A DNA stretch of 64,000 bases from Undaria pinnatifida (GCA_012845835.1 JABAKD010000021.1:2461706-2525705), one strand, 5' to 3'; numbered from the stretch's first letter, positions 33,301-44,895 are shown. The notes: generated by a model not told the origin, from the sequence alone. Numbers and translations are program-made.

Positions 33301-33569
33301 ACCACTGGCTAGCCAGTCACTATTCTTGCGTAGCTGCCGCCGTCCGCTTCCTCCACTGCACGCTGTCTTTGAGTCGTGCGATCAGGCGGCCCTACGTGTA
33401 CCCCTTCTGCTGTACGTATTGTATACTCCCACAACAGCAGCAAGGAGAAGACTGCTCAAAGGTTGACTGTGTCCTCGGTACAATACGTCACGATAACCAA
33501 TCATGGAAGAACACCTCAATTCTCACTTTCCAACAAAATCCAGATTGCGTCTGCGACCCAATCTTCCAC
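33301..33569 (-). repeat. Split direct repeat A1 (269 bp)
   Basis: Outer 5' end of the element on the minus strand. The border with flanking DNA is after CTTCCAC at 33569; flank continues GTTTCTC. Likely holds the promoter; no motif could be assigned. Confidence 0.9.
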
Positions 33570-33715
33570 GTTTCTCTTAATAATACCGCATTCGAGAATG
33601 AAAGTCGGCTACTACTCCCCCCTCCCCCCCAAAAAAATTTACATATATATATATAATAATACTAAAAACCCTGTGGGACACCAAATTGATACGCTGTCAC
33701 TCTAACATTTTATCA
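33570..33715 (-). repeat. GTGACAGCGTATCAATTTGG repeat, inverted arm 1
   Basis: Minus strand reads GTGACAGCGTATCAATTTGG, then an A/T tract, a G tract and TAGCCGACTTTCATTCTCGAATGCGGTATTATTAAGAG. The same order is on the plus strand at 34730-34870. It is immediately next to the A1 end of the Ngaro-like element. Confidence 0.65.
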
Positions 33716-34564
33716 GGAGGTGTGAGTTCGACGAATTTCGGGTCAATAGTCATTGTTTGGTGGTCCACAACCCAAGGAATAGTGCGCAGGCACACAAACT
33801 GCTCTGCGGATCATTTTGCTGAATGTGGCAGTGGTGCAGTACTAAACTGGACTATTATGGTGATTTTTCCGGCACCACGGTACGACGAGCTATGCCACGA
33901 TATAACCAAAACACGTTAATAATGCCAGTTTCTGCTGTTGTTATCGCTACCGGCGCACGTAATCACCTGATCACCGCTTGTCGATTATTTTCTGCATGCA
34001 ATGAGGGTTGTTCGACTCAGGGGATAGATTCCCTGGTAGGAGCGACTACAGTTTGAAAACCTAACCAAGTATTACGTCGACAGTTCATGCGGGTGCACAC
34101 CAGGAAGAAGAGAGAACGAATCACCAAGGAAGGAGAGGTGAACGAAGAACACCTGGTGTTTCTGAAGAGGTATAGAATCGTTGGTACGACGGGAGGGAGG
34201 GGATAAGGAAGGTGGGACGGGAAAGAGGGAATGAGAGAAAAGCCTGAAAGCTGGCGGCGGGTAGTTGATGAAGATGGAGAGACAGACAGGAAAGAGATGA
34301 GCTAGATTGGATGACGACTCGTTTGGCCCTTTTCCTTGTTTGTGTTCAGAAACTTGACGAGACATCATCAGGAACTTGAAATTCTTGCTTGCCCTTCGTG
34401 GAACCCAGCATATTCTTACCTTTTCAGTCTACGTATATCAATTTCCTGGAACAAACAGGAGTGTTTAGCCTTGGTTTGCCTTGTTTTGAGGTCAGTACTT
34501 TTCCACGTCCGACGTGATCGAAAGTTCCGAAAATAGTGTCGTTTTGCAAATGTGTTGTTAATAT
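33716..34564. other. No recognised gene between the inverted arms
   Basis: Begins with a CAGGTGTGAGTTCGACGAATTTCGGGTCAATAG short repeat (33716-33750). The rest, including purine-rich 34080-34300, has no domain or repeat match. Confidence 0.45.
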
Positions 34565-34725
34565 ATCTACACTGTAGTTGCAAGGGGAGTCGCCGACCTA
34601 TATCTCCACACAACCCGTAATACGCGCGATCGGACTATCACAAACAGCTTACAAGGATGAGCTTCGACAAAATATTCGATCTCACAGCTGGTGGAGTGTA
34701 TTTTTATTTTTATAATAATATTAAA
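34565..34725 (+). repeat. R1 end, partial
   Basis: From CTACACTGTAGTTGCAAGGGGAGTCGCCGACCTATAT to GATCTCACAGCTGGTGGAGTG. The central CCTTAATGAGG is deleted. Confidence 0.75.
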
Positions 34726-34729
34726 CTAG

Positions 34730-34870
34730 GGTGACAGCGTATCAATTTGGAACCGTGGGTTCGTGTCCGACAAAGGCTTTTTTTTTTTTTTTTTTTTTTT
34801 TTTGGGGGGGGGTAGCCGACTTTAATTTTCGAATGCTGTATTAAGAGTATGGAGAATTTTATTTGTTGTT
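34730..34870 (+). repeat. GTGACAGCGTATCAATTTGG repeat, arm 2, with 32-base T run
   Basis: Contains GTGGGTTCGTGTCCGAC, a box-B-like word, directly before a run of ~32 T and then eight G. With the box-A-like start it could be a truncated tRNA-type SINE, but spacing (~25 bases) is too short for a tRNA. Inverted counterpart at 33570-33715. Confidence 0.6.
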
Positions 34871-35093
34871 TTCAAGCAAGCAGTTGCGTTGACATATACT
34901 ACCCGGCTTGATGTGGAGGGAAAGAGCACCACTCGGCGATCATCTATTACACGCTACGGAATGTTTTCATGAGCACCACTAACAAGAGCACCAGACAGAC
35001 ATGGACGCGACATCTACAGGACCACAACATCTTCGACGACAGTAGGGAGAAAACAGAGCGTACATTCGTACACTAGATTATAACAATGTATGT

Positions 35094-35675
35094 GAAAAAG
35101 AAGTACAGACAGTTATGATAACACTGCGGTAGACCACACTACCTACCTATTACGCAGGGTATTTCGTGCCTCCGGCCGTTTGCATGATCGCCTGACAACC
35201 TCTACCAAACGAAGTAGCATATGCCTAACAAAGTAAAGTCACCCTCGCGTTCAATGGTGGTGACATCGCATGCCCACGTCACCTCGCTTGGTGTATTTGT
35301 AAGATGTATCTCTCTCTTGGATTTATGGACGTCAGAGCCCCACATCGGCACGGCAAAGATCATAGGCGTAGAATCGTATATGTGAGACAAAAAAAATGTG
35401 AACAGGAGCTACAGACAGATATGCTAAAATTGCGATAAACCGCACTAACTACCAGCTTATTACGTAAGGTATTCCGTACATACCGTCTGCATGATCGCCT
35501 CCCAACCGATCCCAAGCAAAGTATGACTAACGAAGTAACGTAATTGAGCGCGTGTACACTAAGCGTTCCTTTCAAAGCAATAACGATTCGCATCTCTCCC
35601 TTTCGATCTCAATGTCGGTCACATTGCATGACGACATCACCTGGCCTATTGTGTATTTGGCAATATGTATCTCAT
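35094..35675. repeat. ~300-bp tandem duplication, diverged
   Basis: Unit 1 starts near 35094 (GTGAAAAAGAAGTACAGACAG) and unit 2 near 35398 (GTGAACAGGAGCTACAGACAG). Shared words: TTTGCATGATCGCCT/TCTGCATGATCGCCT, ACGAAGTA, CATTGCATG/CATCGCATG, GTGTATTTG. Unit 2 has ~50 extra bases. Confidence 0.65.
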
Positions 35676-35884
35676 TTAATAATTGGTGATGTCCTAAAGT
35701 AATGGTATCCACATGATTGTACCTATCAATTGAAGTATTCTATCTTTCGATCCATGTACAATAACAAATTATGAAGCTTTCAACACGTTGTTTACTACAC
35801 CTAAGAACTGGGTTGCATACCACATGTAACATCAAACCTTCTAGAAAAAAACATTACCAGGCGGGTGATACAAAGAGGTGTCTT

Positions 35885-36720
35885 CTTACTAAAACCGTCC
35901 GATTCGTCCCCTTTAAGGGTTTATAGTTTCCGCGCACATATTGTTATCCCCCTCCCCCCGATCCCTCTTGTTCAAACGCCCCACGTGGCACCTAAAATCA
36001 AAATATACCAGAGTAGTAAACACTTCCAGCCAGCTGATGTCATCTCATTATTTTCTAGCTATCCATGCCGTAGCTCCAACTCATCTCCGCCCTCCCTCCC
36101 CCCCCCCCGCCCCCTTTTGTTACCCGCCCAGTTCGTTCAAACGCCCCACTTACAATCGAAATAGGCCAGAGTAATAAACACTTCTAAGCAATTGATATCA
36201 CGTCATTATCTTTCCAGCCATTCATGAGGTAGCTTCCATTCATCCCCCCCTCCCCCCTCCATCGCACCCTCCTTCCCCACACCCCGCAAGATTGCCTAGA
36301 CCCAGAACCGCGCGTATAGCAAGCCACTACGTATATGATTAATACGCGCGATCGCAGGATCACACAAAATGTTGCGAAAATCAGTGTCGACCAAATCCTT
36401 CATCTCATTGCTGGAGGAGTGTGTTTGAATATAATATGTGACCTAAACCGCTCGAAAACCCTCCCCTTCCCCCCCCCCCCCCCCCCATTTTTTTTTTCTT
36501 TTTTCGCTCTCTCTTGGTAAAACGCCCGACCTAATATCGAAATCCGCAAGAGTAATAAACGTTTCCGCGTCCTGGATATGACCTCATTATTATTTCAGAG
36601 CCGCCCATGCCACTGCTGCAACCCCCCCCCCCCGCCCCTCCCTGCCCCCAATGCCCCCTCCTTCCCAACCACCCGCACCATCGCCTAGACCTAGCACCAT
36701 GCGAATAGCAAACCCCTACA
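35885..36720. repeat. R2 unit followed by ~165-bp tandem repeats with C-tracts
   Basis: An R2 unit (AAAACCGTCCGATTCGTCCCC, 35890-35940) leads into units at about 35970, 36133 and 36510. These share AACGCCC.AC, TCGAAAT, CAGAGTAATAAAC and TCATTAT and end in C-rich spacers. An R1-like piece (AATACGCGCGATCG..GGATCACACAAA) interrupts at 36340-36420. Confidence 0.6.
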
Positions 36721-36779
36721 TCTATGCGACCTAAAGCCCTCCCCCCGCCCCTCCGGCACATCCCCCCCCCCCCCTCCCC

Positions 36780-37204
36780 CACCAGAAGGACTTATAGTTT
36801 CCACGCAAGAATTAACCTGCCCCACCCGTCCCCTCCTCCCCCTCCCCCCCTCCCGCCCCGCTTTTGATCAAAATCAGGCCCCCACGTCCTTCAAAAATCT
36901 TCCCTCCCCTCACCGGTTAATCGACGTACATGATCCACTTGATAAAGTGATTCATATATTCCCTTCCACACGTGTCAGTTTTTGTCCCCCTCAAAAACGG
37001 GTTTTATAGTTTCCGCGCACAGACTGACTAACATCACGCTGTCGACCCTGATAGCAACATGTTGTTGCAAGGGGAGTCGCCGACCTATATCCTTAATGAG
37101 GACACACAACCCGTAACACGCGCGATCGGAGTATCACACACAGCTTACAAAGATGAGTTTCGACAAAATCTTTGATCTCACAGCTGGAGTGTATCTTCAT
37201 TTTT
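36780..37204 (+). repeat. Terminal module T, copy at 36.8 kb
   Basis: Partial R2 unit, C-rich tract, CTTTTGATCAAAATCAGGCCCCCACGTC, CACCGGTTAATCGACGTAC, GTCAGTTTTTGTCCCCCTCAAAAACGG and a full R1 end. Pairs with the inverted end at 38685-38895 to frame a ~2.1-kb candidate element. Confidence 0.7.
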
Positions 37205-37530
37205 TGTAATATAAGATAACGAATGATATTCTGTAATCGTACTTTTCCCGATAATATGAAGGCCGGGGGAAAGAAAAAACAAAATATACCACCTACCATA
37301 CATATGATAGATAAGCATACTGGAACTACACTAATAATAACATTTTAAAAATAGATGTGATGTTAGATCTAGCTCTAAATTCCCCTCCTAAATAAAGTAA
37401 AAATACATTATAGTGGACAAGAAATAGGACCCTCCCAGTAAAAACTCACTTACTTATCTAGTGTATCACAAGTTCCAACAACGCGGCTTGCAAAGATGAG
37501 TATTGACCTGAAATCCGTCGAACTCACGGC
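37205..37530 (-). repeat. Block R6, inverted copy
   Basis: Reverse complement of 27530-27891. Block R6 follows an R1 end in both places but in opposite orientation, suggesting inversion within a palindromic element. Confidence 0.65.
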
Positions 37531-38684
37531 TGACGTAATTTTTTTTTTAAACTATAGCTACCAGTGTATTTTTGTGTCTTGCTCAAATTTCCTTAGGCCA
37601 AGGCTGATCAGAATCAACGGATTTTTACACCTGTTTCCCGGAAGTTTATATTGTCCCGTGTGCTGAAGTATAGAGGCCATAATAGGCAGGGGGGGGGGGG
37701 GGGGGCAAGGCTAGCCACGACCATCTGGAACCCTAATCCTAACCCCAAGTCATGAACATGGTGTGGTGATGAGTGCTGGGATAGTTTGGCTTGTGAGAGT
37801 GCGGCCGTCATGGAGCCTGTTCTTCGGCCGTCATAGATGCCGTCATTTGGCGGTCGTGGATGCTGTGCTTGAGAAAGGGACACCACTCATGGGCATTTCT
37901 CGTCTAAAACGAGTTACTATGTAGTATCAAGCTGCCCTCACGTAGGCAACAACCACGTATGCCTGACTTTAAATCGGCAACTTGGCCCTGCTTCCGGCAC
38001 TCCTTCTTCTGTGAACCCTTCTTGCCTACTCCCTTGCTGTCATGCTGCCGGTTTCACAAGTTTCGCCCCCCAGCAGGCCTGACACCGTCCTGGTCGGAAG
38101 ATGGAGAGCGGGAATTCATGCGGTGATGATCAGCAAGGTGGGCGTCGTTTTACTGTAAAATTTGTGTTGCGCGGTAGCAAGGCTCCTAACTTGTTAGAAA
38201 TGCGATAACTGGCCGATGACGGTCTTTAGAGGCTCGTGCCGAGACGAGCTCCAGCCTGATTGATGATGGTTTACACTATGGTGAATCACTTTATATGACC
38301 TCTCGTTGGGCCAGAGAAAACGCACATGCCACTCTGAACTGTCCAAGTTCAAATGCAGATGGGAAAAGTGAACTCGATATGCAAGCGCTCGTGCTTTTCC
38401 CTTCTTGCGGTAAAAAATTGGGGTCGATACACTATTATTCTATTCTGAGTTAGACAAAATTAGGGTCGATACTCATGGTGATATTATTGTGATATTGTTG
38501 CTTGCTGTATTGTCGAACTACCGCAGCTGCCGCTCCATCCACCTGTCGTTAAAATTACACGTACTAAATGAGATTTCTTAAGTGGTTCTGCTGACGATCT
38601 GTTCTTCGTCGTAATGCGCCGGTTTACAATAAATCATTGCTGTGGGGTATAATAGTAAATAGAATCACACGCCACCTGTGAGAT
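37531..38684. other. No recognised gene; 20-base G run
   Basis: A run of about 20 G at 37690. Short GTCGACACTC.. relatives near 38440. The bases between have no coding frame of note. If 36780-38895 is one non-autonomous element, this is its interior. Confidence 0.4.
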
Positions 38685-38895
38685 GGACGATTTTATCCCA
38701 ACTCATATCTGCAAGCTATCTGCGATATTTCGATCGCGCGTACTACTGGGGGTGTGCCCTCTTTATTGATGTAGGTCGGCGACCCCCCTTACAAGTGGCT
38801 TGTAGCACGGTCAACGGGGTGAAGCTAATCAATCTGTGCACGGGAAGTGTAGATCAACTTCTTGAGGTTGAACTAATCTGACAGGTGTGGAATGC
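38685..38895 (-). repeat. R1 end, inverted, with outer segment
   Basis: AACTCATATCTGCAAGC..GCGATATTTCGATCGCGCGTA..., GTAGGTCGGCGACCCCC, and an outer CTGACAGGTGTGGAATGCACCAG. More diverged than the plus copies. Confidence 0.65.
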
Positions 38896-39807
38896 ACCAG
38901 CAGTACATTTTCTATACCCGGTGGTCGTATGACCGGTGGGGGCGGGGGCGCGGGTGAAGGGGGAACATGTAGCATAAATTTATAGGAGCTTACTGCCGGC
39001 GTGATCATAGTAGGCGATTGTGGGGGCGACGGGAGCGGGGTTAACTGGAACTTGAAGACCTTATCAATGACATAGAGCTACCACGCACATGGGTGGCTCG
39101 AGAATATTGCACCTAATTTCAGCCTCCAATTATCATCATTCGTTATCGGCGAGTTCAAAAATATCAGCGAAATCCTATTTTTTTTCATATTATTAATTAG
39201 TTTGGTTGGTTTCTTCCCTATCTTTTGGTTCGAACCTCGGTTCATGTAAACATTATCCGTTCCTCTAAAAAAAAAAATTGTAACGTTGCATCTCTTATAC
39301 CGGCTTCGAGCCAAGTGAAAATGTTATGGTTTTGTGCACGTTTTTGTGAAATCGCTGGTTGGTTGCATTTGTTGTTGTTGAATTGCCGCAGCTGCCGCTC
39401 CCGCTGTCGCCAAAATTACAGACCAAAATTACCCTGCGGGGGGTCACATTTGGGTCCTATTTGGCTCGCAGTCAATAGACTAGAGTAAGTGACCCCCCGG
39501 TTCCTTTGCGATTTAAATATTTTGCACTGTTTTAATTCTGCGATACATATACTTCGAAAGTATATAGTCTATAGTCTAATATTCCGCAATTTAATTGTGT
39601 AATGCGTTAGGGGTGCGGTGCATTATTGATGGCGGCGGGTATCCTATCAACTACGGCATAGAGTTCCACCGTTCCCACAACTAACCAACTCGCGGCTACA
39701 AACTACAGCGGATGCTCTCTACAGTTTTGCCTGCACGATACGAACCGCACGTTAATCGTGAGCAAAGACCATCACGCCTGCTGTCTGGAGTGCTGTTAGA
39801 GTGACGA
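38896..39807. other. No gene; possible fragment of the M-type MITE family
   Basis: At 39421-39560 a GACCAAAATTACCCTGCGGGGGGTCAC start and AGTGACCCCCCGGTTCCTTTGCGATTTAAA resemble the left half of the M family (see 43993-44274). No right end was found. Nothing else is recognisable. Confidence 0.35.
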
Positions 39808-40285
39808 CCGGCCGGCATGTAATGGACCGAACCTGGCATGTTTGCCTAGGGGACCGGTGCTTTTAGCGGGCAGAATCGAGTATTTTTACTAGAGGACCGG
39901 TGCGTTAACGGGTCGCATCGAGCGTTGTTTCGAGGAGACGGGTTTCATTACTCGAAACAATGGCGAATTGACCTTTGCATAGCTTGTACTCTACTGTATT
40001 TTGGTTCTGGAATATTTTGTACGCGGTACGAAGACGAACTGGCAGGAAACATAGCTGGTACGAAATCGTATTAAAAACAGTACAAAAGCAGCGAATTTTG
40101 GTACGGAGTCGTACAGAAAACAAGCCAAACAGCGACATTTGCACGACTTCGTATCAAAGGTGGCTGTTTAAAATTAACCGGTCCCCCTAGCAAAAATACT
40201 CGGTTCGGCCCCCTAGTGCACCGCCCCCCTAAGCACTAATCCTACGTTCAGTCCCAAAATGCACCGACCCCCTAGCGCAATACAA
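39808..40285. mobile_element. MITE-like element with ~110-bp imperfect terminal inverted repeats
   Basis: Left arm: GGACCGAACCTGGCAT, CTAGGGGACCGGTGC, ATCGAGTATTTTTACTAGAGGACCGGT (to ~39905). Right arm: the reverse (ACCGGTCCCCCTAGCAAAAATACTCGGTTCGG ... GTGCACCGCCCCCCTAAGC ... CAGTCCCAAAATGCACCG). The interior has several TACGAA.TCGTA words in alternating orientation. No transposase. Target duplication not resolved. Confidence 0.65.
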
Positions 40286-43189
40286 CGGCTCGGTGAGCCG
40301 CGCTCCAACCAAAAACATGCACAACACGTTTTTTCGTTCGTTAGGGTAGATATTCGCTCGTGCGAGCGGCCCAACTCCGTACGTAATACTAATAGTAAAA
40401 ATAGCGGGATTCCACTCTCCCTACTACTGTGAAGTTGGCCTAGACACGAACACAAAAGACAGCCATTCCACGGGACGGGTGCAGACGAAAAAATAACCCA
40501 GCTCCTAAAAACTTTGAGCTAGCTCAATATCTCATCCGATACAACATGATTTCGAAGGCGTTCGTTCGCGCAACCCGACTAAGCTTCTACCCCCTAGCGC
40601 TAAAGCAAATTACACACGTGAAACTGTTGGACCACTAGCCGTCAGTTCCTCGAATGGTTGAGAAACTCTGCCGGCCGGAAATGTTTGTGACTAAATATTG
40701 CAACCACTACCGTAATGGGGTGACTCAAGATGTGTACGGGTGCTGCTTCCGCCGTCGTTGTCCGTGTTGGTGTGCCGGATGACCCAGTTTGTTGCTGCTG
40801 TAGTTTGTTGCACCTGATTCCAACCTTTCTTTCTCCCGCTCCAGACACGATCTATACATATTCAATGTACCCCTCGGCAGCTACCCGCAGTGCTGTCGGC
40901 AGCCCGCAGAAGGTAAAGACCTCCATTGGTATAGAGTATATGTATAATTGAATTTGCTGGAGCACACGAAGAAAGCAAAGTACACCAAACGGGGTTTGGG
41001 GCCTCCAGTCTTATCGCAAGTTGGGACCGCCAATCATATCAATTGGTCTAACCTACCATCTCGGTACAAATATGTGCAGTCACACCTGCCATGTAGTCAA
41101 GTTTCCAGTAGACAACCTCATATCGTACGCCAGGGCTGTCAAGAAGCCACACTGTGAGCGCGTTGAGACGACCGTCCGCAAACGACGCCTCCTGTGTGAG
41201 GAAGCAGGACAACGGACGACCAATAAGCTGCTGGTTCATCGTGCGGTGTTGAGGACGATGCCTGGTGGGAGAGAACCCGAGACCATGCCGAGCGGAAAAT
41301 GACCGGGCCTGATATCTAGCAGTCGATATCAGGGAATTCAGAGCCACCGAGAGGTCCACGGAATACTTCCCATTTCCTGTTCTGTGTAGAAACTGTGCTA
41401 TGGCCAAGGGCCGCTAAGAAGAGAGAGAACTGGTACCGGGGGGTCGTTAACGAGGCGAACCGTTTCATGACGAGATACCACGGGGGCTAAGCGGAGAAGA
41501 GCTGGTTACGACACGAAGCAGAGGTCGCCAAGAGCACTAAAAAGCGAAAACCCAGGGGACGGGGGGTGGGGGGAGAGCCGTACTTATTCAGCCTTCGGCG
41601 AATGCAGAAAGGAAACGGTAAATCGTGTAGCAGGGTACCGATTCGACTCATAAATGGAGCGTGTGCTACTGTAGCCCTGAGCCCTACAGTAAGTGTGGTG
41701 GCTTTCGCCTTGTTTGTTATCGTGAAGTTCAATAGGGGGGGGGGCAGGCTGAAGGGGCAGGAATGACACATACATGTTGTTTTGCTTGTGTTTTTGTTAT
41801 TTTTGTTCTTTGTTTTACTCCCTTATTTATCCTCACCGCCGGCCTTATGCCAGCATCTTCTCCCTCTTATTCGTGTTGTTTCGTCCGCGCGACAGCCATC
41901 TGTTCCTCTTCAGCACGTATGCTGCTCTTCTGGCAGCCTTTCTGGTGATTCTTGCACCAATTCCTTCAGAACCCCCGTCGTTTTTCTTTCTCCCCACTTT
42001 TTTTTTATGGTCTGGCTTGTTTCGTTGTGTTCTCGTACCCCGTCCGGAATCTTTTCGCTGGCTTCACATCGAATAATATTGCGGTGGTTTTATTTACTCT
42101 GTCTCGTAGTCCGTCGTTGCATCTCTCAAAAACGAATAATGGGCGCCGGTACCGGGTGTACTGATGTCGTCGGATGGTAGAAACAACGGTTAAATGGGAG
42201 GTCATCGCACGCAACGGACCTTACACCCAGTAGACCTTTGGTCGATCAGCCTCCCGAATGGTCACATTGTAGGAACGGTGTACGCGTCGTCATAGTACCA
42301 CCATCTGAAAAAACGAAAGCTCGCAATCATATTCATCCCTCAAACGCGCGACATCAAGGTCAAAGCCACACTGGTTTTTCTCCAACGTCCTTCCAGTAGT
42401 CGACATCAACCCTCTCGGACGAAGTGCCCATCAACTGAATGAAACGGGAAGATCGTTTTATCGGCTAAGTGATCAGTCTATCCATGCACGGAATTTAGAT
42501 CTATTCGAAAAATCTCCCAATCCCAACGTCTTGCCCCGACACATAATGAAAATTTATAATGTAACCACCAACTATAATTTACTACAAAAGCCAAGATCAG
42601 TTATCTCGATGCCTACAAGTTATCGATGATGCACCTGGTACATTCTCGATATCGTTAAGAAACAAAACCAACTTTGAATAATGAGCCATATCAGATCAAT
42701 CTTCACCTAAAAGCAGTAGAAGCATCCATAACCGGTGAAACCACTACCAGGTGAGTATCGCTTACAGATACAACCTCCACCACGACGAAAACCAATTTTC
42801 GTCCTCCTCATCTGGTCTATTCGAGTCGTGGCCGTGGCTACGTCGCCCCTTATCCAATTTCCACCTGGGTACTATTCAACGTGTGCTCCTAACAGAGACT
42901 AAGCGAAAAACATCGTTTAGCAACAACGAAACACACAGATGACGGGAATATATATAATGTGTCCCCGATTATAGTCATGGTCTGAAATTTCTGTGCATTT
43001 CATCGAGGAATGGCATAAGACAATGTTGATACCCTAAAGTGTCATACATACTTATTGTGGTCTTGCATCTGTCCGACGTCAAACAGAGCACCCAAACAAG
43101 AACAACAAAATTATGACCCATTCCATCAGATGTACTTCGTACCATTTTAACTCTGAACTATAGCTCCGTTAATCTCCCGTTCTGTTAAG
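40286..43189. other. No convincing gene
   Basis: Bases 41005-41110 (GGGACCGCCAATCATATCAATTGG...) recur directly at ~48870-48960. A hydrophobic plus frame at 41763-42180 is a by-product of pyrimidine-rich DNA. Other frames are short and overlap. Confidence 0.4.
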
Positions 43190-43480
43190 GTGGGGCCTTG
43201 GAAGGCCGGTAACTACCTCAAAAATGGGCATTTGGTCCGTTTTCGTATCTGTTAGGATTCCGTTTTGTATTCGGGGTAACCATGAACAGAGACGGACGGG
43301 AGCCCCACATCGTGAGACATGGAGACATAATTGCGACTCTGGTGGGATAATGTAGCCTGCTTTTCTACTACATCTTCTGAGAGGCTCTGATAACGTAAGT
43401 AATCTCCAAGGACTAGCGTAATAGGCAGACCTGCGAGGGGATACTCTGCGTATCCACCTATATAGATAGCAGATAGCGTC
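43190..43480 (+). repeat. Foldback-family fragment
   Basis: Matches the right part of the 44896-45847 element (~45535-45780): TTTGGTCCGTTTTCGTAT, GACGGGAGCCC.CATCGT, CTCTGGTGGGA, CAAGGACTAGCGTAATAGGCAGACCTGCGAGGGGA. Diverged, with no matching left arm. Confidence 0.65.
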
Positions 43481-43992
43481 GTTAGGCGTGTGGACTCTGC
43501 CATATTGCGGTAATGCTCGAATATATATCTCCGATGTTTTATAGCGTTCCATTTCTTCCCATCAAGCCAACGTCCCTATGTTTCCTCGGAGGGCATCTCA
43601 ACGGAGTGGGTCCTCTTCCCCGTCCAACGTCGACCACTACAACAGTGAGACGACCGGGGGCTCCTGTTGGTCCCCGTACACGTAGCACATGGATGACAAC
43701 CTAGGACGGCGTGCAGAAGACGCTGCACCTCGGAGCAACACTCCTCGCGGCCCTGGACGGCCTGAACGAGTACGCCCGAGAAAAAGGGCCCAGCTTCCTG
43801 GTCCCCCGTTCCGTTTGCTGCCACCAAACTCCGCGGAGCAGCCAACCCAAGCCTCAACAACCAGGCTTGTTCGCCCCGCGCTATTATGCCAGCAAGTGGA
43901 AAATGTGTTAGCCTCGCACTCAGCATTTACCAGCGCAACTGCGCGAGCACCCGGCGCAAGCCTCGGCTCCGCATTTGTCGTCTTTTGTTCCG
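43481..43992. other. No recognised gene
   Basis: GC-rich DNA with open frames on both strands, none recognisable. Confidence 0.35.
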
Positions 43993-44274
43993 ATCAAGGC
44001 TTCGGTCTAGCGGGGTCATGTTTGGCATTTGCTGTTGTTGCAGTCACTCTGGGTCACTCGCGCTAGTGACCCCTCGGCTCCTTTCCATTATTAAGCTTTA
44101 GTGTTTTCCAAACAACGCGATATGCATCCACAACGGAATGGAAAGCTGTATAATGTATGCTGCGGCAGAAATAAGGCCTAAAGTATGTTTATCAGTGTCT
44201 TGTAGCATCGCTCGTACGACCCGCTAAACCACGAATGTACAATGGGGGCTGCCCCCATCCCGTAGCCTTGGCTT
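43993..44274. mobile_element. M-family MITE, copy 1
   Basis: Left end GATCAAGGCTTCGGTCTAG, right end CCCGTAGCCTTGGC, imperfect inverted repeats. The interior shares GAGTGACCCCTCGGCTCC, AAGCTTT(A/G)GT and CAACGGAATGGAAAGC with the copy at 60584-60856, and the GTGACCCCTAGCC end word with the copy inside the Copia element. No transposase. Confidence 0.65.
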
Positions 44275-44419
44275 TTGGTTCTTCCGGCCTCTCCGGAATC
44301 ATGCCCAATGAAGGGCAAGCAGACTGGAATCAGCTGCGTTCATAATCAGTGACGGATAACGCCCACTTACCGAGGGTTTCATAGGACCTCGCACAAATGT
44401 CCAGAAGCAGCCAGACACG

Positions 44420-44640
44420 CGCTACGACAGAGGTGCACCACGTCTTTTCTGAGGTTCCAGAATTTGGGAGCTTTTGATACCTCTCCAAAAAACTGATTTG
44501 GAGAAAAATGAAACTGCTACCACCGGATGAAGAATGCCATGGCCTAAGTACACAACGAGAATCGTACAAAATGAATTGGTCTATTTCCGACGATTTCATA
44601 TAGCCAAAAAAGATTCCTCTATCGTAGCATGCCTCGCCAG
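44420..44640. repeat. Diverged direct repeat with 49530-49790
   Basis: Shared order: AGAGGTGCACC, GGATGAA(G/A)A, CCATGG.CTA, GAATCGT.C.AAA and GTAGCATGC.TCG. Too diverged for exact borders. Confidence 0.45.
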
Positions 44641-44895
44641 GACGATCTTCGTGGGTCCTACCATTATGTGTTTCATGTGTTTGGACTTGCTTTGGGGCGA
44701 TTCCTACTATTATTATTTAGTAACCATGACTGTCGGTTTTTCGTTTTTCGTTCTAATTTCGCCCTGCCGACGCCCTCTGCAGCCTTGAACCGGGGGGTGG
44801 GGGGGCAGTGAATCCTGTCCACTCATAACGTGGTAGAGTACTGTGTGTTATTTTCGCGTGTTGGCTTTGTTCTACATTTCCACAATTTTCAATAG

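Larger units (their letters stand above)
27892..33569 (-). mobile_element. Ngaro/PAT-like tyrosine-recombinase retroelement, complete ends, disrupted coding
   Basis: Read on the minus strand the order is A1 (33569-33301), N-terminal region, reverse transcriptase, RNase H, tyrosine recombinase (stop at 28762), B1 (28731-28508), A2 (28507-28239), ~120 bp, and B2 (28115-27892). This A1-ORF-B1-A2-B2 split-direct-repeat layout is diagnostic of the Ngaro and PAT groups of DIRS-order elements. No methyltransferase domain is present between RNase H and recombinase, which favours Ngaro/PAT over DIRS proper. No target duplication is seen, as expected for recombinase integration. A and B pairs each show about one substitution, so insertion is young even though the coding has at least four frame changes. 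Confidence 0.9.

Noticed and set aside
33012-33656. 214-codon plus-strand frame
   Set aside because: Antisense to the retroelement leader and A1 repeat; Pro/Arg-rich shadow with no domain.
41763-42180. Small hydrophobic membrane protein
   Set aside because: Overlapping frames in all three phases are equally hydrophobic because of T/C-rich DNA; no start context or homology.
43689-44066. Plus-strand 125-codon gene
   Set aside because: Its 3' half lies inside the M-family MITE, and both strands are open across the GC-rich part; no domain seen.
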